From Symbiodinium natans (Eukaryota; Sar; Dinophyceae; Suessiales; Symbiodiniaceae), in contig CAJNDS010002099.1 in assembly GCA_905221605.1 (NCBI GenBank), positions 501,001 through 565,000 of the forward strand: DNA of 64,000 nucleotides, written 5' to 3'. The stretch's first letter is position 1, and each line of letters opens with the position of its first letter. Under the pieces are notes generated by a model. That model made no database searches. It had not been told where the DNA came from and worked only from the letters and a program-made list of their open reading frames with translations. A program made the translations under genes and the position numbers. Positions 23,928-35,819 of this stretch are shown here, piece after piece.

Positions 23928-26571
23928 TTAGAGGCTCTTGGCCGCCTTGGCCGCACGGTCGTCCTGGACGCGCTTGAGGGCCTCACCACGGAGAGTCAGA
24001 GGTTCGAGTGTTTGCTTGACCGTTTCAGTTGGACGTTGCGAGCGCTGCAATACGCTATATCGATGCTACTCGACAGTACTCGATGCTACTCGATGCTATT
24101 CCGCATTCCTATCCTGGTTCAGATTTGTTTTGTGCCGGCTGCGCGTCAGAGCTTCCAAACTTGCATGGCCTAGGAAAACCACTCAGCCCTGGACCCTAGG
24201 CTTTAGTCTAGACGAATAAATGACCGTTGCACGATCGACGCCTGTGCAAAGCTGGCAAACCACTTCTTGGATGCAGGTTTCAGACTCAATGCTTGCCAAC
24301 TAATGCGGTGTATAGCTCTTGCTCTCATACATGGCAAGGGAGCTGAGTGAAGGGGTCGGCCTCCATCATCCTGGTGGTGTACTCCTGCTTGGTGTACTTG
24401 TCCACCTCCTCGGCGGGCACGAGCTCGTCCATGTTGGGCTGGGGCAGCGCGAACAAGTTGGGCACGTCCGCGAAGGCCATGACACGGGCCTTGACGAACA
24501 TGGTGGTCAGGGGGTCCGCCTCGTAGGACTTGCCCTGGTACTTGGTGAACTTCAGGTCGGCCTGCTGAGGGTTGCCACCGATGGTGAAGGGGCGGCCGTT
24601 CACCTGCACACGTCCCTTGTTCACCTTCTCGGGGAAGACGCCATCAGCCGGGTGCATGAAGATCACGGTGCCGTCCTTCTTCAGGCGGTAGATCTTGTAG
24701 TTCTCGATCTTCATCTTGCGCAGCTGCTTGCCAAGCGCGATGCACTGCTCCTTCTTCCTGAAGTAGCACAGGTTCTCGCCCTTGTTCATGATGCCGAAGC
24801 CACCGGTGGGCATCTCGAACTTGAACTGGCCCTTGGCCGTCCAGGTGATGGCGTGCCTCTCGCGCGTGGAGCGGGACATGTAGCCGCCCGTGCCGCCCTC
24901 GAACATGGGGAACTTGGGCGAGTCCAGCAGGTCCTCGGGCCGGGGGATGGCCTCTGCCACGACCTCCTTGCTCTCGGCGCGCCGGGTCACCTTGCTGGCG
25001 ACTTAAAGACTTAACCTCCGCCCATGAAAACCTCGAAGCCCAAGAGACGGAACAAACCAAATCTAGAAGACAAAGACCTCAAAGCTTCTTTCGAAAGTGT
25101 GTGGGGTTGTGTGGGAAGGGACAGCACCACTGCATGATTTTGCGCTTGGAGATTTTGCGTCTAAGGATCCAGGCATTAGAACCCTACATGAGCCTATTTG
25201 CCCTACTTTGCCCTACTTTGCCCTAGAATGCCCTAGATTGCCCTATAGATTGCCCTGCCACCGAACTCCAAACCTGGAACCCAAGATCAGCCGGCAGCAA
25301 CAGAAAGAACCCGCTGTCCCAGCTAGAAGCGATTTGATCCATGTCAATCCCGAGTCCTCAAACCACTGGTCTGGACTCGACCAGCAATCACGCAAACAAC
25401 CCCAAAGTCGGAGGCACTGCAGCACCCACAGCCAGCACCGCCCCGCCAAGGGAGCAGACCGTCCACAGCCCTGGGCGACACAGTGGCGACCCGCGCTGGT
25501 GACACGCATGGTGACACGGCGACATGCGGATCATGGTTTGTCTTTGTGGCCTCTTGTTGATGGCACTGGGCCTTTCCAGCAACGTTGAAGGGCCAAGTTG
25601 CGAGATCTCAAGGAGGACTTACAGGCCTAGGAAGTTGCAGCGGGGGAATCCGGAAGATCCTTCCCGGGCCTTTGAGTTGACCACTCGTTGACTCCTTGAC
25701 CCACTTACGGATGCTGAGGCTGCAAGCTCCAGAAAAGGGAAATATCTACAGCCCCAATGCCAACAGCCCGATCATTCACCCATCCTTAGCCAGTTGAGGC
25801 AAGAAAAGGCGGAATAGATTGAAAACATTTCTCCTTGCTCTCACTCGCTCCATTTTTTCTGGGAATACTTCCTCTGCAGTTCACGGCCCCGCAGAACCGC
25901 TCTGGACAAACCTGTCGAAGATCCTTTTGAAGAAAGCTCGGAGAACAAAACGATAGCGCCAGGCGGCCAGAGGCCTCCGTCGGGGTTGAGGCGCCGAAGG
26001 CCGGAGCGGCCTGGGAGACCTGGAGTGCTCTCGGTCCCCGTGCTTTCTTGAAAGACAGTGTCGCTCTCCACATGCTTCAACAGTAACAGGCTCAAACACG
26101 CTCAAAAAGACGCTCAAGCAGGCTCACAGGACCCATATGGACCTGATGACGATGTTGGGCTTTCGTACTGAAGAGTTTCGCTGGCACTGGGAAGGTCTAG
26201 GATGGGATATACACTCTCTCCGATGTCACGATTCAGGCGTCTGCTTCTGCACATATGCGCCCTAAGCCATCAAGGCTCCCAAAGTCTTCCAAATCCAAGC
26301 TCAACATAGCCTCGAATGTGCGGGTAGTCGGCTGCAAGGCTTGGCAAAGTCCCCATTCTCCCCACTCGAACATCGCCACATTGCAAATACACATGATGCA
26401 ACATGCAGACCGAAGAGTTTAACGTAGAAAGAACTGAGAAGTTTGAGAAATAATTAAATTCTGCATCTTTTTGCACACTTCTCATCGAGCTGCCGGGGAC
26501 CGGAGCCGGCGCTGCGCTCCCTGCGGTGCCACGAAGGCCACACCGGCCAGGCCGAGCCTTGTCTCCAAGGG
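23928..26571 (-). CDS. psaD: PsaD, photosystem I subunit II (copy 5, intron-rich, 5' end not found)
   Basis: Five exons fit in phase: 23928..23981 (last exon, TAA stop), 24361..24990 (VTRRAES to MME, 210 codons), 25418..25470 (LWTVCSLGGAVLAVGAA, the second hydrophobic segment), 25968..26019 (VSQAAPAFGAS, TEAS) and about 26494..26571 (LGLAGVAFVAPQGAQRRLR). The 52-nt and 53-nt exons join through a split Gly codon, giving TEASG-LWTVC against TGATG-LWTAC in copies 1-4. Donors include GC (25967, 26493) and GT (25417). The large exon is nearly identical to the other copies only from RRAES onward; the presequence exons are clearly diverged. The start codon and signal-peptide beginning should lie further upstream. 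Probably functional. Confidence 0.72.
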
Positions 26572-28750
26572 CTTGACAGAGTTCAAAAAAAAACAAAGAA
26601 GTGGTCATTTTGCAAGGTCTTGAACAGTCTTGAACCAACCATTCTTTGAACCTCCAAAGCCTTACCATGTATGTGCTACGAGGGCTTTTTCAACTGATTG
26701 CAAACAACGTTCTTTTACAATGCTGCTTGACAAGCACAAAAGAACCAGAGGATCTTTCAAGCCGGTTAAAGTATTTGGCACAACAAAATGTTAAACTGGT
26801 GCTGAGGGGGATGCCAAGGCTTGGGGACTGCTAAGGTCCTAGAGTTTTAGAGTCAACCGCGGCTTCGGCAGCTAAAAAAGGGCGAATTCAGAAACTGGGA
26901 AACATGGATTCGGAAAACGCTGCTTCTGGAAACTACTGAGGATTCGCAAATCAACCCCCTTCAGAATGGCAGGAAGGGAGGGCGGAAATGAATGGACAGT
27001 GAGCCGGCTGGCTTTTTCCGGATTTGAGGTTCCAGGGCACATCCAAGCCACACTGCGGCCACAGCCATAGCACCCGACCGATAGGTCATCGTGTTCCTTG
27101 AATGGCCCAGGGATCGAGGTTTCAGAAGAGTTGCGGCATCTGGGGCACTGGCTTGAACTCGTGGAGGTGCGGGCTAAAGGGGTCGAACTTTAAGGCACTA
27201 ACAGTCTATAAGCCAGAGATGATGTGGGACTCAAAGGTCTTGATAGTTTGGGATGTTGTGGTTTGATCTGCCGCTGCACCTTTCTGGATCTGTCTGACCT
27301 TTTTCTGCATACTTGCTTGTATGAAATTATGAAAACCACGGCTGAACAGGCATCAGACCTGATTCCATCTAGCAGCCTTTTGCGCCTGGTGACACCCAAC
27401 GCCTGAACATGCCTGAACACCTGCTACCGTCGTGCATGGGCATCTAGAATTTAACATCTGCCAAGAAGGAATAGTTGTGACACTCTGCATTGCCGCTGCA
27501 CATCGCTGCACGCTGCCCCGGCTTGTCAGGTCGTCGCATCAAACACGCGGTGTCCCAAGATCCTGTCAGTACCTCAACCTGCTTAGGTTCTGAACACCTG
27601 GTTTGAATACACCCGGAACTCGACGTGGCAATGAAGGCGAAAATCGAGGTTGGCTTAAAAACGAGAAGAAACACAAAGATGCCCACTCCCCGATTGCGCT
27701 CCAGGGCTCTGAAGGAGGCGCAAGGCACTGGGCCGAGACGGGAGGGGCTTCAAAAAAAGGATCCCTGAGCCAAGCGCCGGAGAGGTTTCTCCAATTCGTC
27801 GTCCGTTTTTTCGCTTGGTGGCTGTCGGTCTAAGGAGGAAGTTTCGGGCCGAGACCCTTCCACACGAGACACCCGACATCGTACCCCCGTCAAGCGCCGA
27901 CCTCGAAACTTGTATCCCTAGAACCTATCTCACTTGATGGCACTTGATGGCACTTGCACCTGGACATACAAGCTTTCTTTTTGCGCACCGGGCGCGGTTC
28001 CAGGCGCGCAGGGTGCGCAACCTCCCAGAGAACAACGGATTGGAGAGCAGAGCTCAAAAAGAAAAACCCCTTGAAAATCTAACGAGGTGGGGCCTGCAGG
28101 CCCTGCTTCTGACACGAAGAGACAGATAGGCACCGCAGAATTGAGTTGAGGGTACTCGGAGAGAGGTGCTAGTGTTTTGGGGTGCCGGCTTCTGTTTTGG
28201 GTTTAGACGAGTCTTCACTGGCCTGGGACCCTGACCGTTAGGGTGTTGTGCTGTTATGGATATTGCTTGCATTTCGCGCGAGTGCCAACATGCTACCTGC
28301 CCTCTTCGGGCATCTATGGCCCAAGCATGCCCAAGCTCGACAACTTGACCCTTTTGAAGCCTTGCTAGTATGCGTCGAAGCAGTCGGCCTAAGGGTCGTC
28401 TGTGTCCTCTTCATCCTCAGCATCCTGGCCGCCAACCCGAACCAAAGTGAACCAAGGGGCTGCGAAGATGCCAGCTAAAGGAGCAGGTTGCCAAACAACT
28501 TGCTGACAAGGGATTGCAAGGGATTGGGTATGAATGACGTGTGAGTCAGGAACACGTGCCAGGAACGGGCAGAGAGTGAACAGAGAATGTCGGGAATGCA
28601 TGTTGGGAACTGTCGCGGGCCAGTGTTGGTAACGCTCAGGGGGCGAGTTTCGGCGACTCAGGGCCGAATCGGACACAGTTGCTGCATAGGCTGTTGGCTG
28701 CAGACGCAGAGGGTTCGTTGCTCGTGGGGAGGGCTTCTTTCACACGCGCA
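26572..28750. other. Stretch without a convincing gene
   Basis: The missing first exon of psaD copy 5 should lie in the first part, but I could not identify it. Short open frames (up to about 95 codons) have no recognisable features. Confidence 0.45.
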
Positions 28751-28995
28751 ACCCTAAACCCTTAAGCCCTAGAAACCCTAAACCCTAAAAAGCCTCAAGC
28801 CCCTCAACACCTAAACTCTCAACCCTAACCCCAAAAGCCACAAACCCGAAAAAAACTCTAAACAAAAAATCGCTGCCCCCTGAAAACCCTAAACCTTAAA
28901 CCGTATAAACTCTAAACCCTGAATGCCTTAGACCCTAAGCCCTGAAAACCTTCATCCCAAAAAGCCCGAAACACTAAAAGGAAGCTAAGCCTTAA
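28751..28995. repeat. Degenerate interstitial telomeric repeats
   Basis: Loose CCCTAAA-like units (ACCCTAAACCC, CCCTAGAAACCC, ACCCTAACCCC) in the C-rich orientation over about 240 bp, much more decayed than the arrays at the left end. Confidence 0.75.
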
Positions 28996-29109
28996 ACCCT
29001 AAACACCCGAAAAATGAAATGACCGGATAACCACAAGTGCATTCTTGTTTTGCCTGCCCTGATGGGGATGGGGAGACGGCGACGCGCGTTAGTCGGAGTG
29101 CTGGGATGC

Positions 29110-29154
<45 letters not shown>

Positions 29155-29170
29155 TCTGTCTGTCTCTGTC

Positions 29171-29206
<36 letters not shown>

Positions 29207-29251
29207 TGTCTGTCTCTGTCTCTGTGTGTGTGTGTGTGTGTATGTGTGTGT

Positions 29252-29299
<48 letters not shown>

Positions 29300-29710
29300 N
29301 NNNNNNNNNNNNNNNNNNNNNNNNNNNNNNNNNNNNNNNNNNNNNNNNNNNNNNNNNNNNNNNNNNNNNNNNNNNNNNNNNNNNNNNNNNNNNNNNNNNG
29401 GTGTGCGCGCGTGCGCGCGTGTGTGCGCGCGTGTGCGCACGTGTGCGTGTGTGCGCGTGTGTGCGCGTGTATGCGTGTGCGCGTGTGGGCGTGTGTGCGC
29501 GTGTGCGTGTGCGCGTGTGCGCCTGTGTGCGCGTGTGCGCGTGTGCGCGTGTGGGCGTGTGTGCGTGTGTGTGTGCGCGTGTGTGCGTGTGCGTGGTGGT
29601 TGTGTGCGTGTGTGAGTTGGTGCGAGTCGTTGCGTAAGTGAGTGTGGGGGTGTGGCGTGGGTGCGGGTGTGCATGTGGGCGTGGTGCGTGTGTGTGGTGT
29701 GTGGAGTGTG

Positions 29711-29786
<76 letters not shown>

Positions 29787-30027
29787 TGTGTGCGCACACG
29801 CGCAAGTGCGCGTGTGCGCGTGTGCACGTGTGCGCGCAAGTGCGCGTGTGTGCACGTGTGCGCGTGCGCGTGTGCGCGTGCGCGTGCGCGTGCGCGTGCG
29901 CGTGCGCGTGCGTGTGCGTGACGCGTGCGCGCGTGCGCGCATGTGCGCGCGTGCATGCATGCATGCATGCATGCATGCATGCATGCATGCATGCATGCAT
30001 GCATGCGTGGGTGTGTGTGTGTGTGTA

Positions 30028-30060
<33 letters not shown>

Positions 30061-30089
30061 TTGTATACGTATATGTATATGTATATGTT

Positions 30090-30174
<85 letters not shown>

Positions 30175-30182
30175 GTATGTAA

Positions 30183-30217
<35 letters not shown>

Positions 30218-30240
30218 GGTGGTGTGTGTGTGTGTGTGTT
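29110..30240. repeat. Microsatellite cluster: GT, GC/GT, GCGT, GCAT, GTATAT
   Basis: Successive blocks of (GT)n with TCTG interruptions, alternating GCGC/GTGT DNA, (GTGC)n near 29706-29790, (GCAT)n near 29953-30006, (GTATAT)n near 30026-30175 and a short (TA)n/(TG)n block. The long Cys-Val, His-Thr and Ile-Tyr frames are repeat translations. The alternating purine-pyrimidine content is of a kind that can adopt Z-DNA. Confidence 0.9.
29300..29399. other. Assembly gap (100 N)
   Basis: Exactly 100 N inside the (GT)n tract, the usual placeholder for a gap of unknown size. Distances across it are unreliable. Confidence 0.99.
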
Positions 30241-30575
30241 CTCTTTCTGTCCTTTTCCCTTCTTCTCATGCTCTCTGTTCTTTCGTCTCTTTTTCTCTTT
30301 TTGTATCTTTTCTCTGTTTTTTCTTCTTCTCTCTTCTTCTATCTTCCTCTCTTTCTCTCATTCTCACTTTCTCTGTTTCTCTTTTTCCTCTCTTCTCTCT
30401 TTGTCTTTTTATTTTATTCATTGTCTTTCATTATTTCTTCCTTCCTTTATTTCGTTCTTTCTTTCATTCTTTCATTCTTTCATTCTTTCATTCTTTCATT
30501 CTTTCATTCTTTCATTCTTTCATTCGTTCATTCTTTCATTCTTTCAATGTTTCGTTCTTTCGTTCTTTCGCAGCA
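30241..30575. repeat. Pyrimidine-rich tract ending in (TTTCATTC)n
   Basis: CT-rich DNA for about 200 bp, then about 12 units of CATTCTTT to about 30570. Confidence 0.85.
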
Positions 30576-33500
30576 GCTGTGCCCGACTCGGCCCTGGGAG
30601 GAACCTAACTCAACCCACGCTCCAAGCCAAGGACTGTTCTGCACGATAAGATTATCATACCACCTGATCTGGACTGGTGGGCCTGTTCTGTGCAAGCTCT
30701 CCTGGGCGTTCCCGACTCGCGTTTCCCGTGTTCTGTGCAAAAACCCCAACGGTTCCCGGCGCGCACGACACAACCCAGTCGCGATCGACTTAACCAACAT
30801 TCAATTGCGCACAGAAACCGTGCACCTGAATGCCTCCTCCACATCTCAGCACCACAAGGTTGAACTACCCGCAACCGTTCCTTGTCAATGGGTCTTACAA
30901 AAAGGAGCTGGCTACTTTAAGCAGCTCCCTGCCTAGCCTTCTTCAAAGACCGTCAGGAAGGATTAACAAGAACCCTCTTCTCGACCCCAAGTGCGGGCGC
31001 AGGGCCTGAGGAAGCGCCCGCACCTCTTCGGCAATCCAGCGGTTTGTCTCGCCTCCAGGCTCGGACTCTCAGGCTTCGGATGGGAAAAGACTCAAAAAAA
31101 GGCAAAATTTGGCACCAACTCTCCTCGATTTTGCCTTGCTCTGCTTGTTGGCTGCGGCTTCGGAGCAAAGAGCAAAAAGAGCTCCAGGCGCACTGGACTC
31201 TCCATAGGATGGGGCGCCAGCTTCTCAGGGCCCAGCCGAAGCCACGTAGAACACAACAAAGGCAAAAGATGACAAGGGCGAAACCAAAGAAGCCATTTGA
31301 AAAAAACAAAACTGGAGACCTGCGAACCAAGACAGTACACCACAACCCAAGGTCCCAGCAACCCGGACCCCCAACATCCCCCAAACTCTCACCACAATGC
31401 CACATATGCCACATGAAATCCATCCTCATCCCACCTATTTTAAGCCAAGGCTGCGGGGCTAAGATGCCGACCCCACTTGTCAAAGCAGACGTAGAGCTTC
31501 ACTCCCGGGAGCTTCTGCTTGAACCTCTGAGAACAGATTCGCTTCGTAGCAGGCTTCAGGGTCAGGGATGTTTGGGGGCCAGTGAGATCGGTCTATCATG
31601 GCCTTATCATGGTCTATCGACACTTCCATCGCGCAGAGCAAACCACTCGAAAGGCCACGAAAACCTGCGCCCCCCCCCCCGAGACTCTTTCTTAGCGCCC
31701 TGGCACAGGCCCTGAGCCTCGGGCTGACAGAACACGGCCATGCAGGAGATGCAGGGAGTGTGTGTCGCGTAGACCTTTTCGGAGGTTCATGCTGGAGATA
31801 CGGCTGGATGAAAAGGCTTAGGCTGCATACACAGTGCAGGGGCCGCGTGTGTGAGCAGGTCAGTGTTAATTCTAAAACATGTTTGCACGAGGGTCCGACG
31901 GCCAGTTCGACATCATCATTTCCACCCAAGACCCTCAACCCTTGCAACCGAGCATTTCTGTGAATACGGGTGAATGGGCCTGCACGTTCTCTCCGACCTA
32001 GCTCAAGTGGTCCTACCAATCCAGACGCATTCAAGACCTTTTGAACCATCCCCGCCGAAGACCGAATGTCGCACGATCCGGGTTGCAAGACCGGCGATCT
32101 GCAAATCTGTTGCGCGACAACAAGCAAAGACATAAGCTTGACCAAGCTTGTCTGTAACGAGCCTTTGGAGCGATTGCGCAGCACCAAACTATCATCGCAC
32201 ACGGCCGACGAAAGAGATCCAGAGACATTACAGGCTCTTGTCGCAGTCCTTCTCCACGTCTGTAATACCCTGAAAAACTCGCCTCGACCCTCCGACAACT
32301 TCATCCCATGTCGTGGTCAACATCGAAGATCTTGTGGGCATCATCTCCGGGATTGCCAAGAGTTTTTTCGCACGCGAGGCGTGAAGAACGGGCTTAACAC
32401 CCACACCCTCTGCTACATTTCAGAAACCAAGATGACTTGCAGACATACGAAACAAATGCAAGAAGCACCTGACGAAACTGCCCCGGGGGCCCGGGCCGAA
32501 ACCGTGCCACTGACGGAGCCTAGGCCCCAAGAACACCAACATTTTAAGGCTTCACAAAAGTTTACAATCCAAAAAAATTGCACAAATGTGTTGACAATTC
32601 AGTGCTTACACGACATGCTTGCGCCCTTGCTATCCCTTGAAAACTTTGGGCGGGCAGAACAGCCAACTACGGAAAAAGTGTTGCCCTGACCACATGACCG
32701 GAGGATCACATGACAAGGGGACCGCAGGACAAGAGGATTAGGGTTTGCGGCTCCGTGATAATTAAAAGGATCATGTTCCTGTTTGGGATGCGTGTGTCTC
32801 ACCCTTGGTGGTTCAATTTGCCTGAGTCCTAAGACCCTCTAAAGCCTTAAACCCTGATACCCAAAACAAAACAAACAAATAAGCGCACCCCTACACAAGC
32901 GTTAGCGCTTAGAGACGCGCTGCCATTACGGCCACCAGTTCGGCAAACTCTGTACAGGTTGCTACCACTTCCTACCCTAGCACGCTAGGCCAGAACCGGC
33001 CACAGCCTGTTCAGAACCCTACGCACGTGGACTAAACCGCAGGCTCACAACTGGCAATGGTTCCCCAGGGGGGGGGGGAGGGCGCCCCCAAGCACCGTCC
33101 AGCCATGGCATGCCACCCCTCCACTTTCAATAAACAGGATCAAGGGCATACAACTTTGAACCAAGAAGTGAGCGGAGCATCAAACATCTATGGCAGAGGA
33201 CGAGCAGACTAGGCAGGGAACCGCAGGACCATGAGACCACAGGAACGGCAGACCTGAGCACCACCAGACCACAAACACAAACACCGACAATTTTATACAA
33301 GTACACAAAAACACAGGCCTTCCGTTAGGAACTTAGGGCTTGTGGCGAAGGTTGCAGCTTTGGTATCAAGAGTTTATCAGAGCTTTCAGGCTTGGCGATG
33401 AAAGTTCTGGCCAAGAAGCTATCCGGATGGAGCTGAGCTCCTGCAGACTTCACCTGACGAGAGCTTCTCACGTGCAGGCCCAAAGCCTGGTCCAGTTGTT

Positions 33501-34331
33501 TGCCGTCTCAAACTTCCCTCGTTTCCAGTGCAACCGAAGATGAGAATCAAAGCGCACGGGCTTATCATCAACGGTGCAAAACGACCACCGATTGAAAGCA
33601 AAGGATGTTTCGTTGTTTCAGCTACCCGTGCTTACAACATTTGCACAGATTGTTTGGATATCAAGTGCTCAGGAAGAGTGCGGGTCGTGTGAGCCACACA
33701 ATGCGAAGGCTTGGTCGTACTTTCGAGGATACGCAGACACAATGTGAAATCTTTCTGGTAATGCTGCGGGCCTCCGGATGGCCCTTCTAGTCCCACAGTA
33801 GCATAGGGCACACTCCGAAAGAAGCCTTATCCATGCCCCAGCCTAGGGGTTTGTCCAGCATGGGAAATATCAGAAATGCTCCAAGAGCTCTCTGGCATTC
33901 ACCGCGCCGCCACATTGAGCCCTCCAAGCATTCACACTCCGCGCCGCCACATTGAGCCCTCCAAGGGGACATGACCAAAATCACATGCAGCTGATCAGGC
34001 AATCCTAAGTTGCAGCAACCCGAACTATTTCCCGTTGAAGCTTAAGGCATCCTACTCTGCCCTGCAGCTTCCGAGCTCGTGGCCAGCTTTCCAACGGCAA
34101 GCAACGCCTCCACTCAGGGTGCAGATCAGTACTTTTGTACACCGTCAAAGGAGAGAACATTCTTGCGAGGTCTGTCGAAAACAACCCCTCACATCGGCCT
34201 TGGTCTCACTAAACCGATTAGCCGCCGTGTAGCCGATTTTTAGAAAACCCTGAACCCTAACCCGACATCCAGTTCCTGCAGTCCCAAGATCCAAACTCCT
34301 GAGTCCTATACTAAACCCGCTCCCCGCGCAC
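30576..34331. other. Stretch without a convincing gene
   Basis: The longest open frame (31480-32304, minus, 274 codons) shows no domain, no splice context and mixed codon use, and I leave it out. A small direct duplication (CGCGCCGCCACATTGAGCC) lies at about 33904-33965. Confidence 0.4.
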
Positions 34332-34394
34332 CATGCGCTCCGCGTGAGAGGAGCGGTCGTGCTCGACGAAGACGGGAAGCAGCCACTCGCTCAC
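34332..34394 (-). CDS. Candidate internal exon, 21 codons, gene unknown
   Basis: A GC-rich island in AT-richer surroundings. Read on the minus strand it gives VSEWLLPVFVEHDRSSHAER then M, with 19 of 21 codons ending in G or C, an AG|G acceptor and an ATG|GTGCGC donor, both in phase 0. The E-H-D-R-S-x-H-A-E-R string recalls a motif I associate with large dinoflagellate plastid or RNA-binding proteins, but I cannot name the family. Partner exons were not found. Confidence 0.4.
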
Positions 34395-35758
34395 CTGCAA
34401 CCCCCGCCCCCCCTTCCCGCAAGGCCTGTGGGGCATGCTCAACCTTAGCCGTGAAAGCTACAAAACCCTCAAAGCCCTGAAGATCCTGAAGCTAGTGCGA
34501 AGCCCTGTGTCGCATTGCGGAAAAAGCGATGTTCACCACCTCTACACGCCCTCCATCAAATATTGTTGATGGGGAGGAAGTCTTGCACCACTTGAATCGG
34601 CCTAGCTAAGCGAGTACCCTGTACCCGCTGTGTGTAACATTGAAGATGACGGATACAGGGGCGGCGCACGTCCTTTTGCTTTCTGACGAACCAGGCAGTG
34701 CGGGTGGTGCAAGATTTTCTTCATCAAGCATATCATGTGCACGTCGTCATGTCGTCCACCTCATCCTAATCAATTAGAAGCCCAAATCAAGGCGCACCTC
34801 CGGCTTTCCGATCGCATAGCCTGCGACAGGCGGAAGTCTGTCTTGGATTGGGTTGCAGGGCTTTGAGGGCGCGACGATACCCCAAACCCTGGAAGATTGA
34901 GCTTTCCGATTCACGGCTTGCACAGCATCGCAAGTCATGATACGCCTTACTTCTACAAAGGCATCGAGCCTTATTAAAGGCCATAACCCTCATGAGGCCA
35001 AAGACTTTCACACCGCAGCTTCAAAGAGCCGAACAGGAGGGGCCCCGGAAAACCGAAACCTTAGCTGCACACCTCGCCAAAAAAAACATAAAAATCAAAA
35101 ACAAATATAATATTTAAAAAAAGACTACGGCTGCAACACCCGCTCTGCCAAAACAAAAAAAAAGGGATGCCCAAAGCAACTTTTGAGGCCCTGGGACCCC
35201 CTCCCACCGAAAGGTCGGCCGCGAGAAAGCCGCAGCTCGTCCTTGGCATTCCCAGGCACCTCAGCTCAGAGCATCTAATAAATCTGAATGAACCTCTGCG
35301 ATTTCGTGATGCTTCAAGAAAAACAGAAAGCTGAGAAGGGTCTGTTTCTCTCCCTCTCTTCCATGTGCCTTCGGGCTTGGGGACGTACACGGGCTTCGAT
35401 GGCCTACGCCAGGAACGAGTCAACCCGAGCTCGGATATCCCGAGCAAGCCCAAATCCGACAGAACAGCACGAGACTTCTCGAAACATCTGCAAATGCGCA
35501 GCATGTCACAGTATGTCTCAATCTTCACCCGCCTTCTCAACTCCCCGAAAAACTCGAAGTCTGCCCTGGGTGCTGCACATTCAGGCTGTGGGCCATCCAC
35601 GCCACCAGCGCGTTGGAGACGGGATCCTGGAACGGCTTTGAACGGCAACTCCCAAGAGGATAAAACGTTTCAACGCATCTTGCGATGGGCGATGTACTGA
35701 ACCGAGCTGAACCGAGAGAGCGTGGGGACCAAAAAACACCGGGAAGTGCACACAAAGA

Positions 35759-35819
<61 letters not shown>

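Noticed and set aside
29000-30940. Very long open frames of His-Thr, Cys-Val, Ile-Tyr and Met-Tyr composition on both strands
   Set aside because: They are translations of microsatellites and cross an assembly gap.
31480-32304. 274-codon minus-strand open frame
   Set aside because: No domain, no clear codon bias, and low-complexity patches; random open frames of this size are plausible in 64 kb.
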